Shown here one piece after another: positions 34,489 to 42,773 of a stretch of DNA of 64,000 bases. Source of the stretch: JAICYJ01 sp963737445 (GTDB lineage Bacteria > Actinomycetota > Thermoleophilia > Gaiellales > JAICJC01). The stretch covers positions 109,130-173,129 of the forward strand of contig CAVTSO010000002.1 in the NCBI GenBank assembly GCA_963737445.1, read 5' to 3'. Made by a program: the position numbers and the translations under genes. Positions within the stretch are counted from its first letter, which is position 1. Each line of letters begins with the position of its first letter. Below the pieces are notes generated by a model that was not told the DNA's origin, did no database searches, and worked only from the letters and a program-made list of their open reading frames with translations.

Positions 34489-34575
34489 GGGCCCAACTAC
34501 GACCGTCTGCTCGCGGTCAAGCGCCAGTACGACCCGGGCAACGGGTTCCACCTGAACCACAACATCGTGCCGTGA
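34489..34575 (+). pseudogene. C-terminal relic of a berberine-bridge-type FAD oxidase
   Basis: The last 28 codons before the TGA read GPNYDRLLAVKRQYDPGNGF then HLNHNIVP. This matches the conserved C-terminus of FAD-linked oxidases of the BBE family, where NYxRLxxxKxxYDPxNxF ends the substrate domain. No upstream part of the gene remains, because sequence before it belongs to the RDD promoter region. A strong hairpin 18 nt downstream is probably the original terminator. Confidence 0.65.
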
Positions 34576-34593
34576 GCTGAAACGCCGTCCGGT

Positions 34594-34628
34594 GGGCCTG
34601 CCGTCTACGAGGCGGTGATGGCAGGCCC
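34594..34628 (+). terminator. Hairpin after the oxidase relic
   Basis: GGGCCTGCC (34594-34602) pairs perfectly with GGCAGGCCC (34620-34628), a 9-bp stem with a 17-nt loop. Confidence 0.55.
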
Positions 34629-34648
34629 GTCGGCGCGCCCGGCGCGAA

Positions 34649-34664
34649 TACGACCTGGGTCGTA
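34649..34664. promoter_or_regulatory. 16-bp palindrome before the ABC/two-component operon
   Basis: TACGACC and GGTCGTA flank TG, a perfect 7+2+7 inverted repeat about 70 nt upstream of the ABC ATPase start. The stem is too short for a terminator and the position suits an operator. The NarL-type regulator encoded four genes downstream is the obvious candidate ligand. Confidence 0.5.
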
Positions 34665-34734
34665 GCCGCACATGCCCCAAGATCCTCCTGGAGACTGTTT
34701 CGCGCCTGTCCCGGCGTCCCCACCATCAAGTCAG

Positions 34735-35676
34735 ATGATCGACGTTCAGGGATTGTCCAAGCGATATGGCGACAGGGTCGCCGTCGATGACCTCACCTTC
34801 ACGGTGAAGCCGGGCATCGTGACCGGCTTCCTGGGGCCGAACGGCGCCGGCAAGTCGACGACGATGCGACTGATCCTAGGGCTCGACCGGCCCTCGGCGG
34901 GGCGGGCGACGGTCAACGGCCGCGCCTACCGCGACTTCGAGGCGCCGCTGCACGAGGTGGGCGCGCTGCTCGAGGCGCGAGCGATCCACACCGGCCGCAG
35001 CGCCTATAACCACCTGCTGGCGCAGGCGCAGACCCATGCCATCGGCCGCGACCGCGTCGACGAGGTGATCCGGCTGGTGGGCCTCGAGTCCGTCGCCCGC
35101 AAGCGGGTCGGCGGGTTCTCGCTGGGCATGGGCCAGCGGCTCGGCATCGCCGCGGCGCTGCTGGGCGATCCCGCCACGCTGATCCTGGACGAGCCGTCCA
35201 ACGGCCTCGACCCGGAAGGCATCCGCTGGATCCGGAACCTGCTGAAGCAGCTGGCGGCCGAGGGGCGCACGGTGTTCGTCTCCTCGCACCTGATGAGCGA
35301 GATCGCGCTCACGGCCGAGCGGCTGGTCGTGATCGGCCGTGGCCGGCTGATCGCCGACACCTCGGTGGAGGATTTCGTGCGCAGCGCCTCCGGCGACGCC
35401 GCCGTCCGCGTGCGCAGTGCCGATCCGGGCCGCCTGGCGGAGCTGCTGGCGGCCCATGGCGCGCACGTCGAGGATGATGGCGACGCCCTGTCGGTGAGCG
35501 GCACGACCAGCGAGCAGATCGGCCGGCTGGCGCTCGAGGGCGGCATCGCCCTCTCCGAGCTGGTCGTCCAGGAGGTCTCGCTGGAGGACGCCTTCATGCG
35601 CATCACCCGGGACTCGCTCGAGTTCCGCGGCGACCAGGGCGGACACGTCGACGAGCCGGTGGGAGCATCCGCATGA
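34735..35676 (+). CDS. ABC transporter ATP-binding protein
   Basis: About 313 residues. Walker A GPNGAGKSTT (about 39-48), signature FSLGMGQRLGIA (about 134-145), Walker B LILDEPSNGLDP (about 155-166), H-loop SSHLMSE (about 190). The C-terminal extension is that of CcmA-type exporters with ABC-2 permeases. ATG at 34735 is used because family sequence (MIDVQGLSKRYG) begins there. The stop overlaps the permease ATG (ATGA), and the two-component genes follow, an arrangement typical of envelope-stress or peptide-resistance exporters. Confidence 0.9.
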   Translation: MIDVQGLSKRYGDRVAVDDLTFTVKPGIVTGFLGPNGAGKSTTMRLILGLDRPSAGRATVNGRAYRDFEAPLHEVGALLEARAIHTGRSAYNHLLAQAQTHAIGRDRVDEVIRLVGLESVARKRVGGFSLGMGQRLGIAAALLGDPATLILDEPSNGLDPEGIRWIRNLLKQLAAEGRTVFVSSHLMSEIALTAERLVVIGRGRLIADTSVEDFVRSASGDAAVRVRSADPGRLAELLAAHGAHVEDDGDALSVSGTTSEQIGRLALEGGIALSELVVQEVSLEDAFMRITRDSLEFRGDQGGHVDEPVGASA

Positions 35677-36497
35677 GCACCGCCGTCGGCACCTCCCAGG
35701 ATCGGCCCCGCATCGCGATCGGCAGGGTCACCCAGTTGCACGTGATCAGGTCGGAATGGTCGAAGCTGTGGTCGCTGCGATCGACCCGCTGGTCGCTGCT
35801 GGTGGCGGTGATTGGCATGGCCGGGCTCGGCATCGTCATCGCCGCCGTGCAGATGGCCCACTGGAACTCGATGAGCCCCAACGACCGCCGCACCTTCAAC
35901 CCCATCGACGTCAGCACCGCCGGCTTCCACTTCGCACAGCTGGCGCTGGGCGTGCTCGGAGTGCTGGTGATCAGCGGCGAGTACTCGACCGGCATGATCC
36001 GATCCAGCTTCGCGGCCGTCCCCAAGCGCCTGCCGGTGCTGTGGGCGAAGCTGCTCACGTTCGGCACGACGGCGCTGTTGATGCTGCCGTCGGCGCTGCT
36101 CGCGTTCTTCGTCGCCCAGGCGATCCTGCGGCAGCACCACGTGCAGACCACCTTCGGCTCGCCGCACGTCGCCCGCGCCGTGATCGGGTCGGCGCTGTTC
36201 CTCACCGTCGTGGGGCTGCTGGGCGTCGCCATCGGCGCGCTCGTCCGCAACACCGCTGGCGGCATCGCCACCCTGGCCGGCGTGCTGTTCGTGCTGCCCG
36301 GGATCGCGGCGATCCTGCCCAACAGCTGGGGCGACACGATCAACCCCTACCTGCCGAACAGCGCGGGCGAGGCGATCACGGCGATCCACTCCGATCCGCA
36401 CACGCTTTCAGCCTGGAACGGCTTCGCGCTGTTCTGCGCGTATACGGCCGTCGCAACGATCGTGGCGGCGGTGCTGCTCGTGCGACGCGACGCCTGA
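35673..36497 (+). CDS. ABC-2 type permease
   Basis: 274 residues with six TM helices. The N-terminal LHVIRSEWSKLWSLRSTRW motif is typical of actinobacterial ABC-2 permeases, followed by VLVISGEYSTGMIRSSFAAVPKRLPVLWAKLL, the cytoplasmic coupling region. Pairs with the ATPase just upstream. Substrate unknown. Confidence 0.88.
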   Translation: MSTAVGTSQDRPRIAIGRVTQLHVIRSEWSKLWSLRSTRWSLLVAVIGMAGLGIVIAAVQMAHWNSMSPNDRRTFNPIDVSTAGFHFAQLALGVLGVLVISGEYSTGMIRSSFAAVPKRLPVLWAKLLTFGTTALLMLPSALLAFFVAQAILRQHHVQTTFGSPHVARAVIGSALFLTVVGLLGVAIGALVRNTAGGIATLAGVLFVLPGIAAILPNSWGDTINPYLPNSAGEAITAIHSDPHTLSAWNGFALFCAYTAVATIVAAVLLVRRDA

Positions 36498-36504
36498 CGT
36501 GGCC

Positions 36505-36510
36505 TAGGAT
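36505..36510 (+). promoter_or_regulatory. -10 box TAGGAT
   Basis: TAGGAT ends 7 nt before the GTG of the histidine kinase gene at 36518, so the two-component pair may also be transcribed apart from the ABC genes. Confidence 0.55.
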
Positions 36511-36517
36511 GGGTGCC

Positions 36518-37694
36518 GTGGCCAGGGCTCGCACCGCATCCCGAGGCGACGACCAGGCGCGAGCGGTGATCGAACGGCTGCAGCGCTTCGGCCGCTACCA
36601 CCCGATCCTGACCGATACCGCGATCGCCGCCGGCGTCGCGCTGATCGGCGTCCCCAGCCTGCGCCACCACCAGCAGTGGGGCATCGCGCTGACGGTGGCG
36701 CTGTGCCTGCCGCTGGTGCTGCGGCGCCGCTACCCGCGAGCGGTGTTCGCGACGATCACGCTGGTGCTGCTGGTGCAGTGGCTGGTCGACGTCCAGCTGG
36801 GCGCGGATCTGGCGCTGCTGGTATCGCTCTACACCGTTGCGGCGGTCTCGTCGCGCCGGTGGACGGCGGCAGCGGTGGGCGTGGCCGAGGTTGGGGCGGT
36901 GCTGGCGACGCTGCGCTGGGGCGACCCCGTGCTGCCGTTCTTCGTCGGCCTCTCGGCGCTGGCGATCGCGTCGGCCCTGCTCGGCATCAGCGTCCAGAAC
37001 CGGCGGGCGCTGCTGGCATCGCTGCACGAACGGGCCGCCCGGCTCGAGTTCGAGCGCGACCAGCAGGGCCGTGTCGCGGCCGCCGCCGAGCGCGCCCGGA
37101 TCGCGCGCGAGATGCACGACATCGTCGCCCACAGCCTGGCGGTGGTGATCGCGCTCGCCGACGGGGCCGTGTTCGCCGCCCGCGAGTCTCCGGAGCAGGC
37201 CACGGCGGCCATGGAGAAGGTGTCGCGCACCGGCCGCGAGGCGCTGGCCGAGATGTGACGGCTGCTGTGTGCTGAGCGACGAGAGCCCGAGCTCACGGGT
37301 GCCGCAACCCGGCATCCCCGAGCTGGAGCAGCTGGTGGCACAGGTGCGCACGACGGGCGTGCCGGTCGATCTCGCGGTCGAGGGCGATCCCGCGGGCCTG
37401 CCCGCGGGCGTCCAACTGGCCGCCTACCGGATCGTGCAGGAGGCGCTCACCAACACGCTCATGCACGCCGGGCCCGACGCGGCTGCCGACGTGCGCGTGC
37501 TGTGCGTGAACGGCACCGTGGAGGTCGACGTTCACGACGACGGCAGCGGCGGCCCGGCGGGGCTTGGTGGACGCGGCCTGGACGGGATGCGGCAGCGCGC
37601 CGCTGTCTTCGGCGGGACGGTCGACGCCGGCCCGGCCCAGGGCGGCGGCTGGCAGGTGAAGGCGTGCCTGATGGTCGAGCCGGGTCCGCGATGA
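36518..37694 (+). pseudogene. NarL/DesK-type sensor histidine kinase, broken by stop and frameshift
   Basis: About 391 residues if repaired. Five or six TM helices (about 30-165), then the HisKA_3 H-box REMHDIVAHSLAVVIALADGA. The frame ends at TGA 37256-37258, where kinases of this type have an Arg (EALAEM-R-RLL). Downstream, after a 2-nt loss in a GTGTG run at about 37268, it resumes as VLSDESPSS and the HATPase half: YRIVQEALTNTLMHAG (N-box), DVHDDGSGG (G1) and GLGGRGLDGMRQRA (G2). Two separate lesions within 15 nt make a natural pseudogene more credible here than elsewhere. Confidence 0.75.
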
Positions 37695-38365
37695 GCTCGA
37701 CCGTGCTGCTGGCCGACGACCAGCCGCTGCTGCGGATGGGGTTTCGGATGGTGCTCGAGTCGCAGGACGACCTGTCGGTGGTCGGGGAGGCGGCGGACGG
37801 CCGGGAGGCGCTGGAGCTGACCCGGCGGCTCGCGCCGGACGTGGTGCCGATGGACGTGCGGATGCCGGCCATGGACGGCATCGAGGCGACCCGGTTGATC
37901 GTCGAGCAGGGCCTCAGCAGCCGGGTGCTGATCCTGACCACCTTCGACCTCGACGAGTATGCGCACGCCGCGCTGCGAGCCGGTGCCAGCGGCTTCCTGC
38001 TCAAGGATGCGCTGCCCAACGATCTGCTGTCCGGCATCCGGGCGGTCGCCAGCGGCGACGCCGTCGTCGCCCCCAGCGTGACCCGGCGGCTGCTCGACAC
38101 CTACGCCCACCGGCTGTCGCCGGACGGGGAGGGCGAGCTCGATCCCGAGCCCTACCTCGCGGCGCTGACGCCGCGCGAGCGGGAGGTGCTGACGCAGGTC
38201 GCGCAGGCGCTCTCCAACAGCGAGATCGCCGCCGCCCTGCACCTGACGGAGGCGACCGTCAAGACCCACATCGGCAGGATCCTGGCCAAGCTGGGCATGC
38301 GCGACCGCGTGCAGTTGGTTGTCTTCGCCTACGACATCGGCCTGGTGCGGCCGGCCCCGCGGTGA
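37691..38365 (+). CDS. NarL/FixJ-family response regulator
   Basis: 224 residues. Receiver domain with acidic pocket ADD (8-10), phospho-acceptor Asp55 in VVPMDVRMP and Lys in FLLKDALP (about 105). The LuxR-type HTH occupies LTPREREVLTQVAQALSNSEIAAALHL-type sequence near 160-190. The ATG overlaps the kinase stop (ATGA). It probably controls the upstream ABC exporter; the palindrome at 34649-34664 may be its site. Confidence 0.92.
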   Translation: MSSTVLLADDQPLLRMGFRMVLESQDDLSVVGEAADGREALELTRRLAPDVVPMDVRMPAMDGIEATRLIVEQGLSSRVLILTTFDLDEYAHAALRAGASGFLLKDALPNDLLSGIRAVASGDAVVAPSVTRRLLDTYAHRLSPDGEGELDPEPYLAALTPREREVLTQVAQALSNSEIAAALHLTEATVKTHIGRILAKLGMRDRVQLVVFAYDIGLVRPAPR

Positions 38366-38497
38366 CTACGACCTTCGGCTGATGCCACGCACGGGCCGGT
38401 CAGCTCCTGGCGGTCCTGATCGTGGCTTTGTCGTCTACAGGCGAGCAGCCGCATCGACGTCGCTCCGCTCGGAATGGCGGGCGAATAGCCGCCGGCG

Positions 38498-39898
38498 CTA
38501 CCCCGGGATCGTCTGTTCCGCGCGGTCGCGGACGCGGCCGCTCTGGTCGATGAACCGGTAGCTGATCCGGTCGCCGGCGATGCCGATGCGCAGGTAGCCG
38601 TACGCGATGAACGAGACGATCGCGTCCGGGGTGGCGAGCGTGTACGCGGTGCTGCCGGCGCCCTCACCGCCCGTCCCGACCGTGAACTGGAGCACCCCGC
38701 CCCGGACGTGCCGCTCGTAGCGGTGCAGATGGCCGGCCAGGATCGCCGCCACATGCCGCTGTCGCAGCAGCGGCATGATCGGGTTGTTCGCCGGGATCGG
38801 ACGGTGGGTCAGCACGAACCGCACCGGGCACGGGCGGTTGCACCGGCCCAGCGTCTCGCGTGCGTAGTCAAACGCGGACGCATCGGCCTCGAGGCCCAGA
38901 ACGACGACCTGCACCGGCCCGTACTGGACGCTGTAGTGGTGGCCGGGAAGGTGCAGCGCCGAGATCACGGCGGCCCCGTCGCGGTAGGCCAGGTCGTGCT
39001 CGCCCAGCGTGGTCACCGCCGGCGCCTCGGCCAGCAGCGCGTGCAGGGGCCGGAAGATGGCGCGGTCGAGGAAGGGTGGGGCCGCGAGCAGGTAGGCATT
39101 GTCGCCCGACGACAGGAACATCGCCGGGTGCTCGGCCGCCGCCAGCCGGGCGACGGCGTACTCGTGTGCGGTGCCGGATCCGTAGTCGCCGAAGGACACC
39201 AGCGTGATCGGCGTGGCGGTCGAGAGCGGGGCGGTGCTGAAGGCGCCGGCCGCCGCCGAGGCGCCGTCCAGGTTCGCCGTCCACACATACCGGGTGGCCG
39301 GGCGAAGGCCGGTGGCGCGTCCCCCCGGAGCGCCCGTGACGGTACCGTCCGGCGCCCGCACGCTCAGGCTGACACGCCCTTCGCCCGATTTCACGGTCCA
39401 GGCGAAGTCGGCCTCGGTTGTTGTGACGCGTGTCAAGAAGGGACCGCGGGCGAAGACCCCGGACGGCGGCAGCAGCAGGTACGTGGAGCCGTACCAGACC
39501 AGAGCGACCACCGCGATCAGCAGCAGCGCCGTGGTGATCACCAGTGCGCCCACCACACGCCGTGGCCCCTCGGCGCCGGGCCGCTCAGGCCGCGGGCCGC
39601 GGGCGCGGACGAGCGGGATCACCTGCAGCACGATGATGGCGATCGCCCCAAGGATCGGTCCCGCCGATCCGCCGACCACCAGGAGCGGGAACGGCGCCAC
39701 GATCGTGAGCGCCGAGCAGACCCACTCGACCCGCCGCCGCGGCCGCACCAGGTCGGCGCTCAGGCAGGCGATCGCCACGATCACGCCGATCAGCAGCGCC
39801 GGCACCGCCGCCACGTCGCGGACGATCGGGTCGGAGATGGCCGCCGACGCCGCCAGAGCCACGGCGTCGACGATCAGGAGCAGGCGAAGGGCGCGCAT
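38498..39898 (-). CDS. Membrane-anchored metallophosphoesterase
   Basis: 466 residues. Five TM helices (about 3-150), then an extracytoplasmic fibronectin-like strand domain (FLTRVTTTEADFAW... TGLRPATRYVW) as in purple-acid phosphatases, then the metal-binding domain: FGDYGSG (about 232), SSGDNAYL (about 262), GEHDLAY (GNHD motif with Glu for Asn, about 300), THRPI (about 362) and GHLHRYER (about 385). The layout matches PhoD/PAP-like phosphatases. ATG at 39898 is supported by a -10 box 6 nt upstream. Confidence 0.82.
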   Translation of the reverse strand: MRALRLLLIVDAVALAASAAISDPIVRDVAAVPALLIGVIVAIACLSADLVRPRRRVEWVCSALTIVAPFPLLVVGGSAGPILGAIAIIVLQVIPLVRARGPRPERPGAEGPRRVVGALVITTALLLIAVVALVWYGSTYLLLPPSGVFARGPFLTRVTTTEADFAWTVKSGEGRVSLSVRAPDGTVTGAPGGRATGLRPATRYVWTANLDGASAAAGAFSTAPLSTATPITLVSFGDYGSGTAHEYAVARLAAAEHPAMFLSSGDNAYLLAAPPFLDRAIFRPLHALLAEAPAVTTLGEHDLAYRDGAAVISALHLPGHHYSVQYGPVQVVVLGLEADASAFDYARETLGRCNRPCPVRFVLTHRPIPANNPIMPLLRQRHVAAILAGHLHRYERHVRGGVLQFTVGTGGEGAGSTAYTLATPDAIVSFIAYGYLRIGIAGDRISYRFIDQSGRVRDRAEQTIPG

Positions 39899-39904
39899 TC
39901 CCTC

Positions 39905-39910
39905 AACGTA
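39905..39910 (-). promoter_or_regulatory. -10 box TACGTT
   Basis: TACGTT on the minus strand lies 6 nt before the phosphoesterase ATG at 39898. Confidence 0.5.
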
Positions 39911-39951
39911 GCCGCCTTGGTCGCTGCCAATGTGCAACCAGGCCACCCGGG

Positions 39952-39957
39952 TATGGT
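39952..39957 (+). promoter_or_regulatory. -10 box TATGGT
   Basis: TATGGT ends 6 nt before GTG 39964. This spacing favours GTG 39964 over the in-frame TTG at 39958, which would abut the box. Confidence 0.6.
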
Positions 39958-39963
39958 TTGGGC

Positions 39964-40698
39964 GTGATCGCGTTTGTGACCGGTGGGGGTCGCGGGATCG
40001 GAGCGAACATCGCCCGCAAGCTCGCAGAGGACGGCTGGGAGGTCGTCATCGCCGCGCGCACGCCGGAACAGGTTGAGGCGGTTGCGGAGGAGATTGGCTG
40101 CCGTGGCGTGGCGCTCGATGTCTCCGATCGTGAGGCGGTCGAGCGCGCGGTTGACGAGAACGGGCCGGTCGATCTGCTCGTGGCCAATGCGGGTGTTGCC
40201 CGCCGCGGCGGCGCGACGTGGGAGGTCGAGCCGCAGGACTGGTGGCGGACGTTCGAGATCAACGTCCTCGGCGTGCACCTCTGTTGCCGAGCCGTGATCC
40301 CTGAGATGCTCGAGCGCGGGTCGGGCCGGATCGTGATCACCGGCAGCGGTGCCGCGTACCTGCCTCCGGGTGGCCGACCAGAAACCGACTACCCGGCGAG
40401 CAAGGCGGCGGTCTGCCGCTACGGCGAGATGCTGGCCGCCGAGCTCGCCGGTCGCATTCCCGTGTTCTTCTTCAGCCCGGGCCTCGTCCGCACCGAGCTG
40501 ACCTCAGGGGCGCCTGATGACGCGCCCTGGACGCCGCCGGAGCTGGCTCCGCGTCTGGTCGCGGCGCTCGCGACCGGGCGGTACGACGCGCTTGCCGGCC
40601 GCTACCTGCACGCGGAGCACGACGATCTCGACGACCTGCTCACGCGCATCGACCAGGTGCGCGAACAGGACCTGAACGCCATCCGCCTCCGCCGCTAG
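39964..40698 (+). CDS. Short-chain dehydrogenase/reductase
   Basis: About 244 residues of classical SDR type. Cofactor motif VTGGGRGIGANIA (5-17), NAG at about 77, catalytic Ser in ITGSGAAYLPP (about 130) and the YPASK (about 145). Ends about 100 nt before the HtrA-like gene with no overlap. The PG motif after the active site (FFFSPGLVRTEL) is standard. Substrate unknown. Confidence 0.88.
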   Translation: MIAFVTGGGRGIGANIARKLAEDGWEVVIAARTPEQVEAVAEEIGCRGVALDVSDREAVERAVDENGPVDLLVANAGVARRGGATWEVEPQDWWRTFEINVLGVHLCCRAVIPEMLERGSGRIVITGSGAAYLPPGGRPETDYPASKAAVCRYGEMLAAELAGRIPVFFFSPGLVRTELTSGAPDDAPWTPPELAPRLVAALATGRYDALAGRYLHAEHDDLDDLLTRIDQVREQDLNAIRLRR

Positions 40699-40762
40699 CC
40701 TCCCGGCGCGCGCCGTCTCCAACCCCAGCGCAACATTCTCAGCTAGTTCGAAGGTGGGCGTG

Positions 40763-40787
40763 GTCTCGTACGAGGGGTCAACGAGAC
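40763..40787 (+). promoter_or_regulatory. Inverted repeat in the HtrA leader
   Basis: GTCTCGT (40763-40769) and ACGAGAC (40781-40787) form a perfect 7-bp repeat with an 11-nt centre, ending just before the AAGGAG Shine-Dalgarno. As RNA it would be a hairpin next to the ribosome site; as DNA it could be an operator. Confidence 0.45.
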
Positions 40788-40800
40788 TGAAGGAGAACCA

Positions 40801-41853
40801 GTGGAGCTCGATCTACCAGAGCGGGAGCCGGGCAGGGGGCCGGTCCGCAGCTTCCGTGCCCGCACCGTCTTGGCAGTGCTGATCGCCGTCGTCGTCGTGG
40901 CGGCGGTTGTCGCCGGCCTCACTCGCGCGAGGACGCAGTCGACGGCGGTCGGCAGCGGCGTCGTCGTCATCGAAACGAATCTCGCCTACCAGGGCGGACA
41001 GGCTGCCGGCACCGGCATGGTGCTGACCTCGTCCGGCGAGATCCTGACGAACAACCACGTCATCCGCGGCGCGACCGATATCAAGGTCGTGGTGCCGAAC
41101 ATGGGTCAGAGCTACTCAGCCCAGGTGGTTGGCTACGACGTGTCGCACGACGTCGCCCTGCTGCGGGCGAGCGGCGCCTCGAATCTGAAGACCATCTCCC
41201 AGGGGGATTCCGGGTCTGTCAACCCTGGCCAGTCGGTCCAGGCGGTCGGAAACGCCGGTGGCACCGGCAGGCTCAGCTTCGCCTCCGGCACCGTGACGAG
41301 CGTCAACCGCGCGATCACCGTGAGCGACGACCAGGGCGGGAGCGAGAACCTGAGCGGGCTGATCGAGACGAACGCGGCCGTACGCCCGGGAGACTCGGGT
41401 GGGCCGCTGCTGAATGCCTCCGGCCAGGTGATCGGGATGGATACCGCCGCGTCCGCAGGAAACGACGTCGCCCAGACGACCACCAACGACGGGTATGCGA
41501 TCCCGATCAACACGGCCATGTCGATCGCCAAACAGATCGAGAGCGGCAACGGCTCGGGAACGGTCCACGTCGGTGGCACCGCGTTCCTCGGAGTCGAGTC
41601 GACCGCGAACAGCTATTCGGGTTCCGGCGCGGTCATCTCGGCCGTCGTTCCCGGTAGCGCTGCAGAAGCGGCGGGCCTCAGCGCCGGCGACCTGATCCTC
41701 TCGGTCGGCGGTCACACGATCTCATCCCCGGACGAGCTCAGCCAGGTCGTCCTGACCCAGAAGCCGGGAGCGTCCATCTCCGCCGTCTACCTCGATCAGG
41801 CAGGCGCTACCCAGACCGCGAACCTCACGCTGGCAAGCGGGCCTCCCCGCTAG
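40801..41853 (+). CDS. HtrA/DegP-like serine protease with PDZ domain
   Basis: 350 residues. A cytoplasmic basic start and one TM helix (about 22-40) place the protease outside. Catalytic triad: His86 in TNNHVI, Asp117 in SHDVALL, Ser199 in GDSGGP. The PDZ domain (about 258-345) has FLGVES, then GSAAEAAGLSAGDLILSVGG. The GTG start has AAGGAG 6 nt upstream, so unlike most first genes here it is not leaderless. Role: extracytoplasmic protein quality control or signal proteolysis. Followed by a strong terminator. Confidence 0.92.
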   Translation: MELDLPEREPGRGPVRSFRARTVLAVLIAVVVVAAVVAGLTRARTQSTAVGSGVVVIETNLAYQGGQAAGTGMVLTSSGEILTNNHVIRGATDIKVVVPNMGQSYSAQVVGYDVSHDVALLRASGASNLKTISQGDSGSVNPGQSVQAVGNAGGTGRLSFASGTVTSVNRAITVSDDQGGSENLSGLIETNAAVRPGDSGGPLLNASGQVIGMDTAASAGNDVAQTTTNDGYAIPINTAMSIAKQIESGNGSGTVHVGGTAFLGVESTANSYSGSGAVISAVVPGSAAEAAGLSAGDLILSVGGHTISSPDELSQVVLTQKPGASISAVYLDQAGATQTANLTLASGPPR

Positions 41854-41862
41854 GAACGGTCG

Positions 41863-41898
41863 GTACGGCCACGGATCAGAAGCGATCCGAGGCCGTAC
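41863..41898 (+). terminator. Strong terminator after HtrA
   Basis: GTACGGCC pairs with GGCCGTAC (outer 8 bp), then after an A-A mismatch CGGATC pairs with GATCCG, closing on a 6-nt loop AGAAGC. It begins 10 nt past the stop. Confidence 0.8.
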
Positions 41899-42104
41899 TG
41901 TCGCCGCACATCAGCTGTGATCGGTCATTGGAATGTCACCACGTCGTGCACCAAAGCGTCAACGACGCGACGTCATGGAGCGCATCGCCGAACACGGTTG
42001 GCAGGGTGAGTCCTTGCTCGAGGCCGAAGGTGTTGCGCCTCGTCCATGACCAGCAGCCGCGGTTGGCGCCGTAACTCGTGCCGCAGACGGCCTAGCATGG
42101 ACTC

Positions 42105-42540
42105 TCCCCGAGTTGTAGCGACAGGTGTGGGTCATGCTCGGGGTCTGATCTTGTGGGCGGGGGTCGATGATATCTGCGGGTATGCGGCCTTTGGTGAGAC
42201 GACCGTTGTGGGCGCGGTCGGTGTTGTAGATGCGGACGTATTCGGCGAGGTCTCGGCGGTGGCCGCCGTAGGTGACGTGGAGGTAGCGGGCGAAGCTGGG
42301 TCGCCAGCATTCATCGACGATCGTTTTGTGCAGGCGTTCGACGTGGCCGTTGGTCTGGGGTCGGCCGGGGCGGATGCGGGTGTGGCGGATCTGCTGGGCG
42401 GTGAGCAGGTGGTCGAAGCCGGCGCGAAACTCGTTGCCGTTATCGGTGATCACGCGTTCCAGCTTCCACCCAGCCTTTGCGGGATCTTCGGCGACGCGGC
42501 GAGCCAGCTTGCTGGTCTGATGGTGGGTGGGTCGACCCAT
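42105..42540 (-). pseudogene. IS481-family transposase relic (C-terminal half)
   Basis: About 145 codons of a DDE integrase core on the minus strand: QTSKLARRV and AGWKLERVITDNGNEF (second Asp), RPGRPQTNGHVERLHKTI (catalytic Glu), then YNTDRAHNGRLTKGRIPADI near the C-terminus. The first Asp and the N-terminal HTH are missing; the frame instead continues into unrelated Pro/Arg-rich sequence at 42540-42660. I found no flanking inverted repeats. The 250 nt between the HtrA terminator and this relic show no intact gene. Confidence 0.75.
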
Positions 42541-42578
42541 TTTGCGCGTTGTAGCGTCTTTAGCGCCTTTACCGTTCC

Positions 42579-42698
42579 TTACCGGAACACCAGACTGGGA
42601 GGGGGCGTGCGGCGTGGATGAGGTGGGGCGCGCGCCCATAGCGGGGCCGCTGGTCGCCACCGGCGCTCGGTCCAGGTGACGGCGTAGTGTTCGGTCAT
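42579..42698 (-). pseudogene. Truncated copy of a small mobile-region gene
   Basis: 39 codons beginning MTEHYAVTWTER, then unrelated Pro/Arg-rich sequence to a TAA. The first 12 residues and their DNA match the start of the 76-codon gene at 44103-44333 (MTEHHAVTWTER). Divergence begins where sequence leading to the IS481 relic starts, so this copy was probably truncated by insertion or recombination. Confidence 0.5.
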
Positions 42699-42773
42699 CC
42701 TTTTTCCCATCCTGACTGGCGCGGCAGTCGAACGGGGGGCAGAGCGGCCGCTCTGCCCCCCGAGCCTCTTCTG

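Noticed and set aside
37256..37258. In-frame TGA read as selenocysteine
   Set aside because: The position is an Arg in sensor kinases, nothing suggests a redox role, and the frame is lost again a few bases later.
42046..42621. Plus-strand frame over the IS481 relic
   Set aside because: Antisense to clear transposase motifs; Val/Gly-rich sequence without features of its own.
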